From JAAURS01 sp044923475 (GTDB taxonomy: Bacteria > Cyanobacteriota > Cyanobacteriia > Thermosynechococcales > Thermosynechococcaceae): a stretch of DNA of 64,000 nucleotides. The notes under the pieces were generated by a model. The model was not told where the DNA came from, searched no databases, and was given only the letters and a program-made list of their open reading frames with translations. The DNA lies in contig NZ_CP137338.1 in the NCBI RefSeq assembly GCF_044923475.1, positions 186,001 through 250,000 of the forward strand. Reading direction: 5' to 3'. Positions 26,674 through 34,198 of this stretch are shown one piece after another. How positions within the stretch are numbered: position 1 is the stretch's first letter; each line of letters opens with the position of its first letter. The position numbers and the translations under genes were made by a program.

Positions 26674-27345
26674 CTAAACCGATTCTGCACCCAAACGCTG
26701 AAGCGAAATTACTGCCGACGCTGAAACTTGAGGGTGCTCGTCTTTACTCAGATACTTGAGGGCCGAAATACTCTTCGGCGTCGGTAGGTTTCCCAGCGCT
26801 TCGGCCAGTCGCTGCCGCACCAACCAATCCTCCGCTTGAGCAAAGCGCAGCAGCTCGTCCACCGCATCGATCGCCTTAATCTCACCGAGGGCGGCGATCG
26901 CCGCCTGTTGGATCACCACCGCTTCGCTGCTGAGTGCCTGCACTAACGTTTCGCGGGCGCGCGGGTCCTTCAAATTGCCCAAAGAAACAGCCGCACTAAA
27001 CTGCACCAACCAGTTCGTGTCTTCCAGGAAAGCGCGCACCAACGGCTCAAAAGCGCGCCGATCTGCCAAGTAACCCAAAGCGCCCGCTGCTGCTGCTCGA
27101 ATGCTGTAGTCGCTGTCGTCGAGGATTGCGAGCAAAATGTCGTAACATTCCGGCGTTTGCTTGATGCCCAAGGCAAAAATTGCCATGGAGCGAATGTCGA
27201 GACTGGGATCGTTTAAAACTTTTTTAATGAGGGGGACGGCATCGATGGGCGCGACATCTCGCAGGGCCACCAATGCCAAACGGCGATCGCGGGTACTGTT
27301 GCTGTCGAGCTGATGCGAAATCTCTTGAAGGTTGGGGACAGCCAT
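26674..27345 (-). CDS. HEAT-repeat (PBS lyase-like) protein
   Basis: A 223-residue protein built almost wholly of HEAT/PBS-lyase repeats of about 31 residues (DIRSMAIFALGIKQT..., SIRAAAAGALGYLAD..., LVQFSAAVSLGNLKD..., VIQQAAIAALGEIKA...). Proteins of this size in cyanobacteria include NblB-like phycobilisome degradation factors and bilin lyase subunits, which bind phycobiliproteins. I cannot choose among these or a general scaffold role. The gene stands 128 bp from the NurA gene on the same strand. Confidence 0.75.
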   Translation of the reverse strand: MAVPNLQEISHQLDSNSTRDRRLALVALRDVAPIDAVPLIKKVLNDPSLDIRSMAIFALGIKQTPECYDILLAILDDSDYSIRAAAAGALGYLADRRAFEPLVRAFLEDTNWLVQFSAAVSLGNLKDPRARETLVQALSSEAVVIQQAAIAALGEIKAIDAVDELLRFAQAEDWLVRQRLAEALGNLPTPKSISALKYLSKDEHPQVSASAVISLQRLGAESV

Positions 27346-27473
27346 TGTTTGTTACAAAAGTTCATCACTGCTTTCAGTATAGTACGCTGCATCCGGCGAC
27401 GACTGTTGGGGAATGCCCTCGGCGAAGTTAGGGATAGGGATATCGCGAACTTTTGGATTGTGGCTGCGCGCTT

Positions 27474-28658
27474 CTACCGACGGCGCAGCAGCTTGCTGAC
27501 CATCTTGCGCGAGAACCGGAAATTCAGATCGGATTTTTCGGCCCAATCTTGCAGCAATCGATAAAATAAATGCCGATCTTCGGCCTGGAGCACCGCCACT
27601 TGATCGGCAGTTTCGATGACGTAGGGGTAGCCGTTGCCGATCGCGATCTCGCCGCGCACGTAGTCTAAAGCCCTATCCAGCAATCCCGCTTCGTACATCC
27701 ATCGCGGAAACTCCAGCCGGACGGGCGGGTTGTCGTTGGCTTTGAGGTAAGTAAACGTAATGCGGGTTGCGTGCTCTTCGTACTCGGCCAAAATGCCGTG
27801 TCCCCACGCATCTCCAGGGCGATCGCACAGAAACAGAGGCGTGCGATCGCCCCATTGCATGTCTGAGGCTAAAAGCTGGGCGTCGTTCAAGGTGGTCGTT
27901 TCGGGGACGCTTTCCAGGCACTGCAAGGTTTGGATCAGGTCGCAGGCATGGGACGTATCGATATAGCCCACGAGGGGGACGCGATGCCGTTCGCTGGCCC
28001 GCAGGAGGTTGACGTACTGCTGCGCGTAAAAGGCGCGACATTCCAGGTCAAAGGCTTCGGCAAAGGTGGCGACGAGCGAGCCGTCGAAAAAGACGATGCA
28101 GTCCGCGCGTCCGGCATAGTCTTCGATGAATTCGATGACGCGCTCTACTTCCATCTCAAACCGACGCATGCTGACTTGGCGATCGAGGGAACGGCCATTG
28201 CGCTGCACCTGGAGTTCCGCTGGGGTCATGATGCTCAGGCGCACGTTTTTGTCGTAGGTGCCGAGAGGTAAATGGGGGTTCTCAAACCAGCCCACTTGAA
28301 CCAAGGCGATCGGCGGTGCGACGTCCTTGCTCGGAAAAATTTGGGAGCCATCTACTGCAAAGGTGGTGATACCCGTGAGGCGATCGCGCACCCATTGCAA
28401 ACTCTCTTCCCGATTGGCCCACTTGAGCTTTGAGGGGACGATCCAGTTGGGATGCTTGCCGAGCGGCTCTAGCGGGCGCGCGCCGGAGTGGGGATAATCT
28501 GACAAAATTTCTGCAATGTCCGGGTCAGATTGCGCCGAAACTTTCCGAAGGGCGCGGCGATAAGCTTGATAGGTCGCGGACGCATCGTGGTGAAACTGAG
28601 AAAATTCCGACTGTTTTTGGTCCAGAATCTGCAAAAGTTCCGAGGGTTTCAATGGCAT
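27474..28658 (-). CDS. nurA: NurA-domain nuclease
   Basis: A 394-residue NurA-type protein. The conserved metal-binding region FAVDGSQIFPSKD (about residue 100) and the later VFFDGSLVATFAE fit the NurA fold, a 5'-3' nuclease. In archaea NurA acts with HerA in double-strand-break end resection; in cyanobacteria this family is conserved, but its partner is not in this window. The substrate and role here are inferred. Confidence 0.82.
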   Translation of the reverse strand: MPLKPSELLQILDQKQSEFSQFHHDASATYQAYRRALRKVSAQSDPDIAEILSDYPHSGARPLEPLGKHPNWIVPSKLKWANREESLQWVRDRLTGITTFAVDGSQIFPSKDVAPPIALVQVGWFENPHLPLGTYDKNVRLSIMTPAELQVQRNGRSLDRQVSMRRFEMEVERVIEFIEDYAGRADCIVFFDGSLVATFAEAFDLECRAFYAQQYVNLLRASERHRVPLVGYIDTSHACDLIQTLQCLESVPETTTLNDAQLLASDMQWGDRTPLFLCDRPGDAWGHGILAEYEEHATRITFTYLKANDNPPVRLEFPRWMYEAGLLDRALDYVRGEIAIGNGYPYVIETADQVAVLQAEDRHLFYRLLQDWAEKSDLNFRFSRKMVSKLLRRR

Positions 28659-28717
28659 GGCACACCAAAATGATGGTCTGAAGAACTAAACTCCAACCGA
28701 TGGGTCAGAAACATCCC

Positions 28718-30214
28718 CTAAGTTAGCGCGTTCTCAGCCGTTTTAGACCGGATAAAATCATCTGCTTTTGCAAAAATCTGCTGCCGCCGTTCGGGATTCA
28801 TTTTATCTAAAGACTTCACCATCATCGACAGGCGCGGATTGCGCGTCAGCATGTCCTTTTTGCGGTCTATAAAGCGCCAGTATAGGCCATCCCAAACTTC
28901 GCACCAGTCACCCTTAACGTAATTCCCCATTTTGTTGAGATAGTTAGACCCCGACAGGTAGGGCTTTGTCATCATCTGGCCCCCATCCGCAAACTGACCC
29001 ATGCCATATACGTTCGGCACCATCACCCAATCGGCACTGTCTACAAACAGCTCCATAAACCAGCGAAATACTTCATGGGGATGGGCCTCTGCCAGCAGCA
29101 TGGCATTGCTCATCACCATCAGACGCTCGATGTGGTTCGCCCAGCCGCGCTCCCGCACGCGCTGGATCGTCAGATCGACCGGAACCAGTCCTGTCGTGCC
29201 GTCATACCAATCGGCGGTGAGCTGCCGCGTATGCTTGAGGGCATTCTGCTGGCGCTGAGTGGAGCCGATCGCGTGGTACGCACCCCGGATGTACTCCCGC
29301 CATCCAACGATTTGCCGCACAAATCCTTCTAGGGAATTGAGCGGGACATCGGTCTCAGCCGCATAGGCCAAAGCCGCTGCAACGACTTCCTGAGGCACGA
29401 GCAATCCTACATTCAGCAGAGGCGAAAGAACGGAATGAAATAAAAAAGGCTCTTGGGTCGAGAGCGCGTCTTCATAGGGGCCGAAGTTCGCAAAGCGTTC
29501 GGTTAGGAATCGATCCAGCCAAGCCAGGGCATCTTGACGGGTTACGGGCAACCAGAAATTGGCGCTGCAACCGGGATGGTCTGGAAACTTGGCGTCTACC
29601 AAAGCACCCACGTCTCTAACGTGCTGGGTATGGACGGGTCGAGAGAGTTGCGGCACTTCGATGGTTTTAGGCAATGGCTTGCGGTTTTGCTCGTCATAGC
29701 TCCATTGTCCGCCTTCCGGTGCGCCTGCTGGATCTACTAAAATGCCCAGCCGCCGCCGTTGCAGTTTATAGAAGTCGCCCATGAAGAGGCGTTTGTAGCG
29801 ATCGCGATAGTCCTGAAACTGGCCGTGGGTGGTCAGAAACATGGGGCTATCGTAGGTGATGAGCTTGAGGCGATGGAGGGCGCAGAAGGTTTGGAGGCGA
29901 TCGCGCATTCCGCAGTCTTCCATCTCATAGGTACGCAATTCTGACGCGCTGTATTTTTGGACGGCTTGCCAAAGTTTATCTTCGTAGGTAGACGAAGCTT
30001 GCGGCAGCGTCTGTTGGCAGTACTCTACCGTCACGCCCTGCTCCCGCAGGAGATCTCGGTGGTGACGCATCGCGGCAAGGTAAAGGATGAGCTTGTGTTT
30101 GTGAAACTTGAAGTCCGTACACAGCCCCTCGTCTTCGGCCATGAACACGGGCATTTGGCGAAGGGGCAACCTTCCGTGGTCCGGGAAAAGCATGTTGCCG
30201 AACAGAATAATCAT
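28718..30214 (-). CDS. Photolyase/cryptochrome-family protein (COG3046 type)
   Basis: A 498-residue protein of the bacterial FeS photolyase/cryptochrome (PhrB/CryB) clade, starting MIILFGNMLFPDH, with the FAD-binding C-terminal half (LEGFVRQIVGWREYIRGAY, VYGMGQFADGGQMMTKPYLSGSNY). Canonical members carry a cysteine cluster just before the ...LYW motif to bind [4Fe-4S]. Here the region is shortened to KGDWCEVWDGLYWRF with a single Cys, so the cluster is probably absent. The ATG at 30214 is chosen over a longer open frame that overlaps the upstream Uma2 gene. It may repair (6-4) photoproducts or act as a photoreceptor. Confidence 0.85.
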   Translation of the reverse strand: MIILFGNMLFPDHGRLPLRQMPVFMAEDEGLCTDFKFHKHKLILYLAAMRHHRDLLREQGVTVEYCQQTLPQASSTYEDKLWQAVQKYSASELRTYEMEDCGMRDRLQTFCALHRLKLITYDSPMFLTTHGQFQDYRDRYKRLFMGDFYKLQRRRLGILVDPAGAPEGGQWSYDEQNRKPLPKTIEVPQLSRPVHTQHVRDVGALVDAKFPDHPGCSANFWLPVTRQDALAWLDRFLTERFANFGPYEDALSTQEPFLFHSVLSPLLNVGLLVPQEVVAAALAYAAETDVPLNSLEGFVRQIVGWREYIRGAYHAIGSTQRQQNALKHTRQLTADWYDGTTGLVPVDLTIQRVRERGWANHIERLMVMSNAMLLAEAHPHEVFRWFMELFVDSADWVMVPNVYGMGQFADGGQMMTKPYLSGSNYLNKMGNYVKGDWCEVWDGLYWRFIDRKKDMLTRNPRLSMMVKSLDKMNPERRQQIFAKADDFIRSKTAENALT

Positions 30215-30265
30215 AGAGGCTTTAACGTAGCTGGACGCATGAGAGGGGCAGCTACACAAACCATG

Positions 30266-30826
30266 CTATTTCAGCCACTCAAAGACATCATTCAGGGTGA
30301 GCTGTAGGGTCGAAGCGAATACTGGGACAGGTAGCAGAGTAGCGGCCTCATCAATTACCCTTAAATCTTGACCGGACTGGCAAACAATAATCGAACGGTC
30401 GTCGGGGTCAATGGCCCATCCCATCTGAGATCCGTGCGCTATGCAATGGGTAATATTTTTCAGCACTTTTGTCATGTGTTGGTCGGGGGAGAGAATCTCA
30501 ATCGTCCAGTCTGGCGCTGCGGTAAAGATATCGCCGATTTCTCCGTTTTCAGAACGGGGAATCCTTGAGTTTTCAAATACTGCAATATCCGGTACAACGG
30601 AGCGATCGCCAAAAGTGCATCTTAATTCTGTGAAAGCTGTCGCAACCCCTTTATTCCTCAAGATTGAGTTGATAGCAGCACCGAGTTCAGCCTGAAGTAT
30701 GCTGTGGCGTCCTTTTGGCATCGGTTTTTGAATAATTTTTCCGTCAATGTATTCACTGGCAGGTTTTGTCTCTGGCAGGGTTAGAAATTCTTCAAGGGTT
30801 TTAGGCTTAACTGGCGTTTGAACCAT
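30266..30826 (-). CDS. Uma2 family putative endonuclease (copy 1)
   Basis: A 186-residue Uma2/DUF820 protein of the PD-(D/E)XK superfamily. The elements are KTLEEFLTLPETKPASEYIDGK at the N-terminus, the VVPDIAVFENSR core with its Asp, and DWTIEILSPDQHMTKV containing the Glu-X-Leu-Ser-Pro motif. The family is hugely expanded in cyanobacteria, is often near mobile DNA and has no settled function. Four copies occur in this window. Confidence 0.85.
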   Translation of the reverse strand: MVQTPVKPKTLEEFLTLPETKPASEYIDGKIIQKPMPKGRHSILQAELGAAINSILRNKGVATAFTELRCTFGDRSVVPDIAVFENSRIPRSENGEIGDIFTAAPDWTIEILSPDQHMTKVLKNITHCIAHGSQMGWAIDPDDRSIIVCQSGQDLRVIDEAATLLPVPVFASTLQLTLNDVFEWLK

Positions 30827-31019
30827 CGCGGTGGCCTCAGGCGATCGATGCTATTGTGCTCTCACTATATTATTTTAGACATCATCAAGCTTAGGCTTTA
30901 GTGTCGAGGTGCAAACTAGGACAGGTAGCTACGTATCTGCTCGATCGGCGATCCCAGATGACAAAAGCCTCAATTTCCCTTCGTTTATACTAAAAGCAGT
31001 TCCGCTAGAGAGTCCAGCA

Positions 31020-31736
31020 ATGGTTCGTCTTGATGCCAATCCACCCTCTGCCTATGACGACGAGATCCTGGATGGGATTGTCGATGACATTCAGTGGCCT
31101 CCCACCCAATTAGATAGCGATGAGCCGTCTTTGGAATCAGACTTTCACCGCAACCAGATCGACCTGTTAATTCGACTGCTCAAGTATTGGTGGCAAGATC
31201 GGCCAGACTTCTACATTTCTGGCAACCTGACGGTGTACTACAACGTACAGCAGCTCAAAAAACGCGACTTTAGAGGGCCAGATATCTTTGTGGTGCTGGG
31301 GGCCGAAAAGAAAGATCGTTGCAGTTGGACCATCTGGGAAGAAGGGGGCCAATACCCCAATGTAGTCATTGAGCTATTGTCTAGCGCTACGGCAACAGTA
31401 GACAAAGGCGCTAAAAAAGACCTGTATCGAGATGTGTGGCGGGTGCCCAATTATTTCTGGTTCCATCCCGAGACAATGGAGTTTGCGGGGTTTCATCTTG
31501 TGAGTGGTCGGTATGAGGCGTTAGCTGCTAATGATGCCGGATGGCTTTGGAGCGAGCAGCTTAAGTTATTTTTAGGCATCCATGAGCGTCAGCTCCGGTG
31601 GTTTAGCGCAGAGGGGCAGCTTGCACCGTTACCGGAGGAAGCAGAACGACAAGCTAAAGAGCAAGCGCAGCAGAGAGTAGAACAATTAGAGGCACTGTTA
31701 AGATCGCAGGGTATTGACCCCAATCAATGCCTTTGA
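31020..31736 (+). CDS. Uma2 family putative endonuclease with coiled tail (copy 2)
   Basis: A 238-residue Uma2/DUF820 protein. The core has RDFRGPDIFVVLGAEKKDR, VVIELLSSATATVDKGAKKDLYRDV and a C-terminal Gln/Glu-rich helix (EEAERQAKEQAQQRVEQLE) likely to form a coiled coil. The frame is open from GTG 30909, but the family-like sequence starts at ATG 31020 (MVRLDANPPSAYDDE). It diverges from copy 1 and lies at the left edge of the AT-rich pilin block. Confidence 0.82.
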   Translation: MVRLDANPPSAYDDEILDGIVDDIQWPPTQLDSDEPSLESDFHRNQIDLLIRLLKYWWQDRPDFYISGNLTVYYNVQQLKKRDFRGPDIFVVLGAEKKDRCSWTIWEEGGQYPNVVIELLSSATATVDKGAKKDLYRDVWRVPNYFWFHPETMEFAGFHLVSGRYEALAANDAGWLWSEQLKLFLGIHERQLRWFSAEGQLAPLPEEAERQAKEQAQQRVEQLEALLRSQGIDPNQCL

Positions 31737-31809
31737 AGAGTGCTGTACTTAGATTGAGATCCCCTTGAGACACGGTTCGAAAAGTTTTTTAGACATTACA
31801 CTCGCCCCC

Positions 31810-31881
31810 TAGCCCCCCAATTTTGGGGGGAATGACCCTAGTTCTCGGCTTTCTCCCCCCAAATTGGGGGTCGGGGGGCTA
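31810..31881. repeat. G/C-run inverted intergenic repeat
   Basis: A 72-bp element made of nested inverted repeats: TAGCCCCCC at the left pairs with GGGGGGCTA at the right. Each half itself contains a C-run/G-run hairpin (CCCCCCAATTTTGGGGGG and CCCCCCAAATTGGGGG). It begins 73 bp after the Uma2 stop. Similar C/G-run hairpins are dispersed in many cyanobacterial genomes. It may also terminate Uma2 transcription. The rest of 31737-32173 shows no gene. Confidence 0.75.
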
Positions 31882-32173
31882 ATGCAGGAATAAATGAGGT
31901 TTTTGAAACAGCCTCTGATAGATTTAATGCAGGGTTAGGTGCTAAGCACTGATAGCCTCTCTCCGCCCAATCTTCGCGAAACGAGAGTCCCTGCGCAGAC
32001 ATGGACTCTTTGTTAGACGAGGGATGTGTCTTTTATCCTGATACAGTACCATTCTCCGTAGAAATACTGAACTTCAAAGCCCGTGATATGAAACCCAAAA
32101 AGGCTGGGTAAGTTATGAATGGGAGCGAACAATACATCTCAAACCTAAACGTTAAACCAAGAGAGCAAGCACA

Positions 32174-32695
32174 ATGAAATCTGAATTCAAAGCTAAATTC
32201 TTACAAAACCTCGTCAGCAAGAAAAAGGGTGCAGAAGGTTTCACCCTCATCGAATTGTTAGTTGTTATCATCATCGTCGGTGTTTTGGCTGCTATTGCAC
32301 TACCCAGCTTCTTGAACCAAATTGGTAAGGCTCGTGGTTCTGAAGCAAAAGCTAATCTAGGCACCATCAACCGCGGTCAGCAAGCCTATCGCCTTGAAAA
32401 CCAAACGTTTTCAGATGAAGTTACGAACTTAGACGCAAGAATCACTGGCAACTTCTATACATACGATGCGACAGGCGGTCAGTACACCACAACTACTGCA
32501 GCAGACCCAGGTACAAATACTGACCTTAAGGTTTATGCTTCCGGTGTTGCGCAAAGTGGAGATAACACTTCCGCAATGGTAGTATGCGAAAGCGCAACTA
32601 GTGACGCAGCTGGCGGGACAGCCGCCGCTGATGTAGATGCAAGTGCAACAGTTGCTGCTACTGCTGATTGCAGCTCCGGTAACGTAGTACAGTAG
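32174..32695 (+). CDS. pilA: Type IV pilin (PilA / pilin G-H-like), copy 1
   Basis: A 173-residue prepilin. A 22-residue basic leader (MKSEFKAKFLQNLVSKKKGAEG) ends at the prepilin-peptidase site. The mature protein starts FTLIELLVVIIIVGVLAAI, with Glu5 present, followed by KARGSEAKANLGTINRGQQAYRLENQTF, as in the cyanobacterial pilin G/H-like family. The C-terminal region is rich in Ala, Thr, Ser and Asp with two Cys positioned for a disulfide loop. GAGAG lies ten bases before the ATG. It is the first gene of the AT-rich pilin/glycosyltransferase block and may be the major pilin. Confidence 0.93.
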   Translation: MKSEFKAKFLQNLVSKKKGAEGFTLIELLVVIIIVGVLAAIALPSFLNQIGKARGSEAKANLGTINRGQQAYRLENQTFSDEVTNLDARITGNFYTYDATGGQYTTTTAADPGTNTDLKVYASGVAQSGDNTSAMVVCESATSDAAGGTAAADVDASATVAATADCSSGNVVQ

Positions 32696-32776
32696 AAATT
32701 AGACAGCCTGTTGTTTTTTAATTAAGAATTTCTAGAGCCTAGAGGGCTATTTAGAAATTTTTGAAAAGAAGAGGAA

Positions 32777-32818
32777 GAGGAGGAAGAATGACTAAAGCAT
32801 TAGTTTCTCTTCTTCCTC
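32777..32818 (+). terminator. Hairpin after pilin copy 1
   Basis: An 11-bp stem (GAGGAGGAAGA with TCTTCTTCCTC, one G-U pair) is followed inward by a 3x3 internal loop and a perfect ACTAA/TTAGT stem around an AGCA loop. It begins 81 bp after the pilin stop. It lacks a clear run of T, so it could be a transcript-stabilising 3' structure rather than a terminator. Confidence 0.5.
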
Positions 32819-32892
32819 TATTAAAGATTGCTGGAATTGAGCTTAATAAAAAATCAAGAACAAGTAAACTGCTACTTAGGAGAGAAATAGCA

Positions 32893-32977
32893 ACTTCAAA
32901 TATATTAAAAGTCCTAATGTGAGTTAATTGGAAAACTCATTAGTTCCATTAGATTTGACTTTTAATATATTTGAAGT
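32893..32977. repeat. Perfect 21-bp inverted repeat (long hairpin)
   Basis: Bases 32893-32913 are the exact reverse complement of 32957-32977. The 43-bp centre contains a further CTAATG...CATTAG pair with AGTT/AACT inside it. The total could fold into one ~85-nt hairpin. It lies in the 624-bp AT-rich gap between the two pilin genes, which holds no open reading frame I can support. It resembles a small palindromic mobile element or a processing signal. Confidence 0.8.
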
Positions 32978-33244
32978 GTGGATTGATGTATACCCACAAG
33001 TGCCAACCAGGTAGATGCCACGACTAGTTGGTATTCACTGAAATCTCCTCTAAAATAAGGGCTTTTACGCAAACTTTAGAATACAATAAGTTTTAATTCT
33101 AATTAAAACTCTGAATCAATAACTTTGCCATCTAAATCAGAGACTCTTGATTGTTGAATTCAGATTAATTGAGTTTAACAGTCTACTTTTGCAAATATAG
33201 AAATTATAAAATCTTGAAATCTTTAATATACTTTTTAAGTGCTT

Positions 33245-33260
33245 GCTGCAAAAATGCAGC
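33245..33260. promoter_or_regulatory. Short perfect hairpin before pilin copy 2
   Basis: GCTGCA and TGCAGC flank an AAAA loop, 60 bp before the ATG of the second pilin gene. It may be an operator or a leader hairpin. No -10/-35 pair can be assigned confidently in this AT-rich stretch. Confidence 0.35.
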
Positions 33261-33319
33261 CTGAACTTATGCTTTGCAGCTTATCTCTAGTCAGCAATAT
33301 TTTTTGAAGGCAGTATTCC

Positions 33320-33937
33320 ATGCGCTGCAAGCAGCACAAATCCACTCCTAGAGTTCTGAGGGTTCATATACCTGATTTGTGTCAGGACACATGTGTGAGT
33401 AGCTTATCTTTAGAAGTCATAGAGCAACGAACTTGCAGGCGAACATTATTATGGAACCATAAAACCCAACAGGGTTTTACATTAATTGAATTACTTGTTT
33501 CTGTTGTAGTTATTGCGATCTTAGCAGCGATTGCGTTACCGAGCTATCTCAACCAAGCAGGAAAAGCCAGAGGCTCAGAAGCAAAATCAAATTTGGGCAC
33601 GATCAACCGCGCTCAGCAAGCTTATCGGTTCTCTAATGGTACTTTTGCCTCAGATATCAACGATCTAGAATTGGATGCAGTAACGTTAAGTAGCCAACAC
33701 TATGTTTACTCAGTGGTCGGCAGTGTGGGTACAGCTACTGCCGTTGCAGAACCAAACTCAAATGACTATAAAGTTTATGCAGCAGGAGTAGCACAGGGAA
33801 ATGATAATACTTCCATTCAGATCATTTGCGAAAGTTTGCAAAGCAAAGGGGCTGCTTCCGACAACACTGCTACTGTCAATGTTAATGCAGGGCCACCAGC
33901 TATAGCAAGCTGCTCTGCAGGTAGTAGGCTTCAATAG
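33320..33937 (+). CDS. Type IV pilin-like protein with long leader, copy 2
   Basis: A 205-residue prepilin paralogous to copy 1 (GFTLIELLVSVVVIAILAAIALPSYLNQAGKARGSEAK in its mature N-terminus, Glu5 present). Unusually, 52 residues precede the cleavage site when translation starts at ATG 33320. An in-frame GTG at 33395 would shorten the leader to about 27 residues, and an ATG nearby is out of frame. The C-terminal domain again has two Cys and many Ala/Ser/Thr. It lies between pilin 1 and the two GT41 genes on the same strand. Confidence 0.85.
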   Translation: MRCKQHKSTPRVLRVHIPDLCQDTCVSSLSLEVIEQRTCRRTLLWNHKTQQGFTLIELLVSVVVIAILAAIALPSYLNQAGKARGSEAKSNLGTINRAQQAYRFSNGTFASDINDLELDAVTLSSQHYVYSVVGSVGTATAVAEPNSNDYKVYAAGVAQGNDNTSIQIICESLQSKGAASDNTATVNVNAGPPAIASCSAGSRLQ

Positions 33938-34198
33938 ATAGTTACCATTTAGGATTGAGTAGCTTTAGTATTTTCTGTCTTTGGCCTTAGATTTGCTAGA
34001 CTTACATTAAAGGTTTATTTGGCGATATGAATAACCCTGTAAGTAAAGCCTAAAGAAATCTTTTTGGGATCGAATATTAGATTTTCTTAGTGCGTATTAT
34101 TTAAGTTTAAAGAGTTTTGAATCTTTGCCTCATTGGTCTCATTAGTAGGTTATGATTCTAAGGCTAGTGCTTTTAATTAAGCTACTGCGGAGCATTAA

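Noticed and set aside
31810..31881. C/G-run repeat considered as a CRISPR or an origin element
   Set aside because: The units are palindromic hairpins facing each other, with no regular repeat-spacer period and no DnaA-box cluster.
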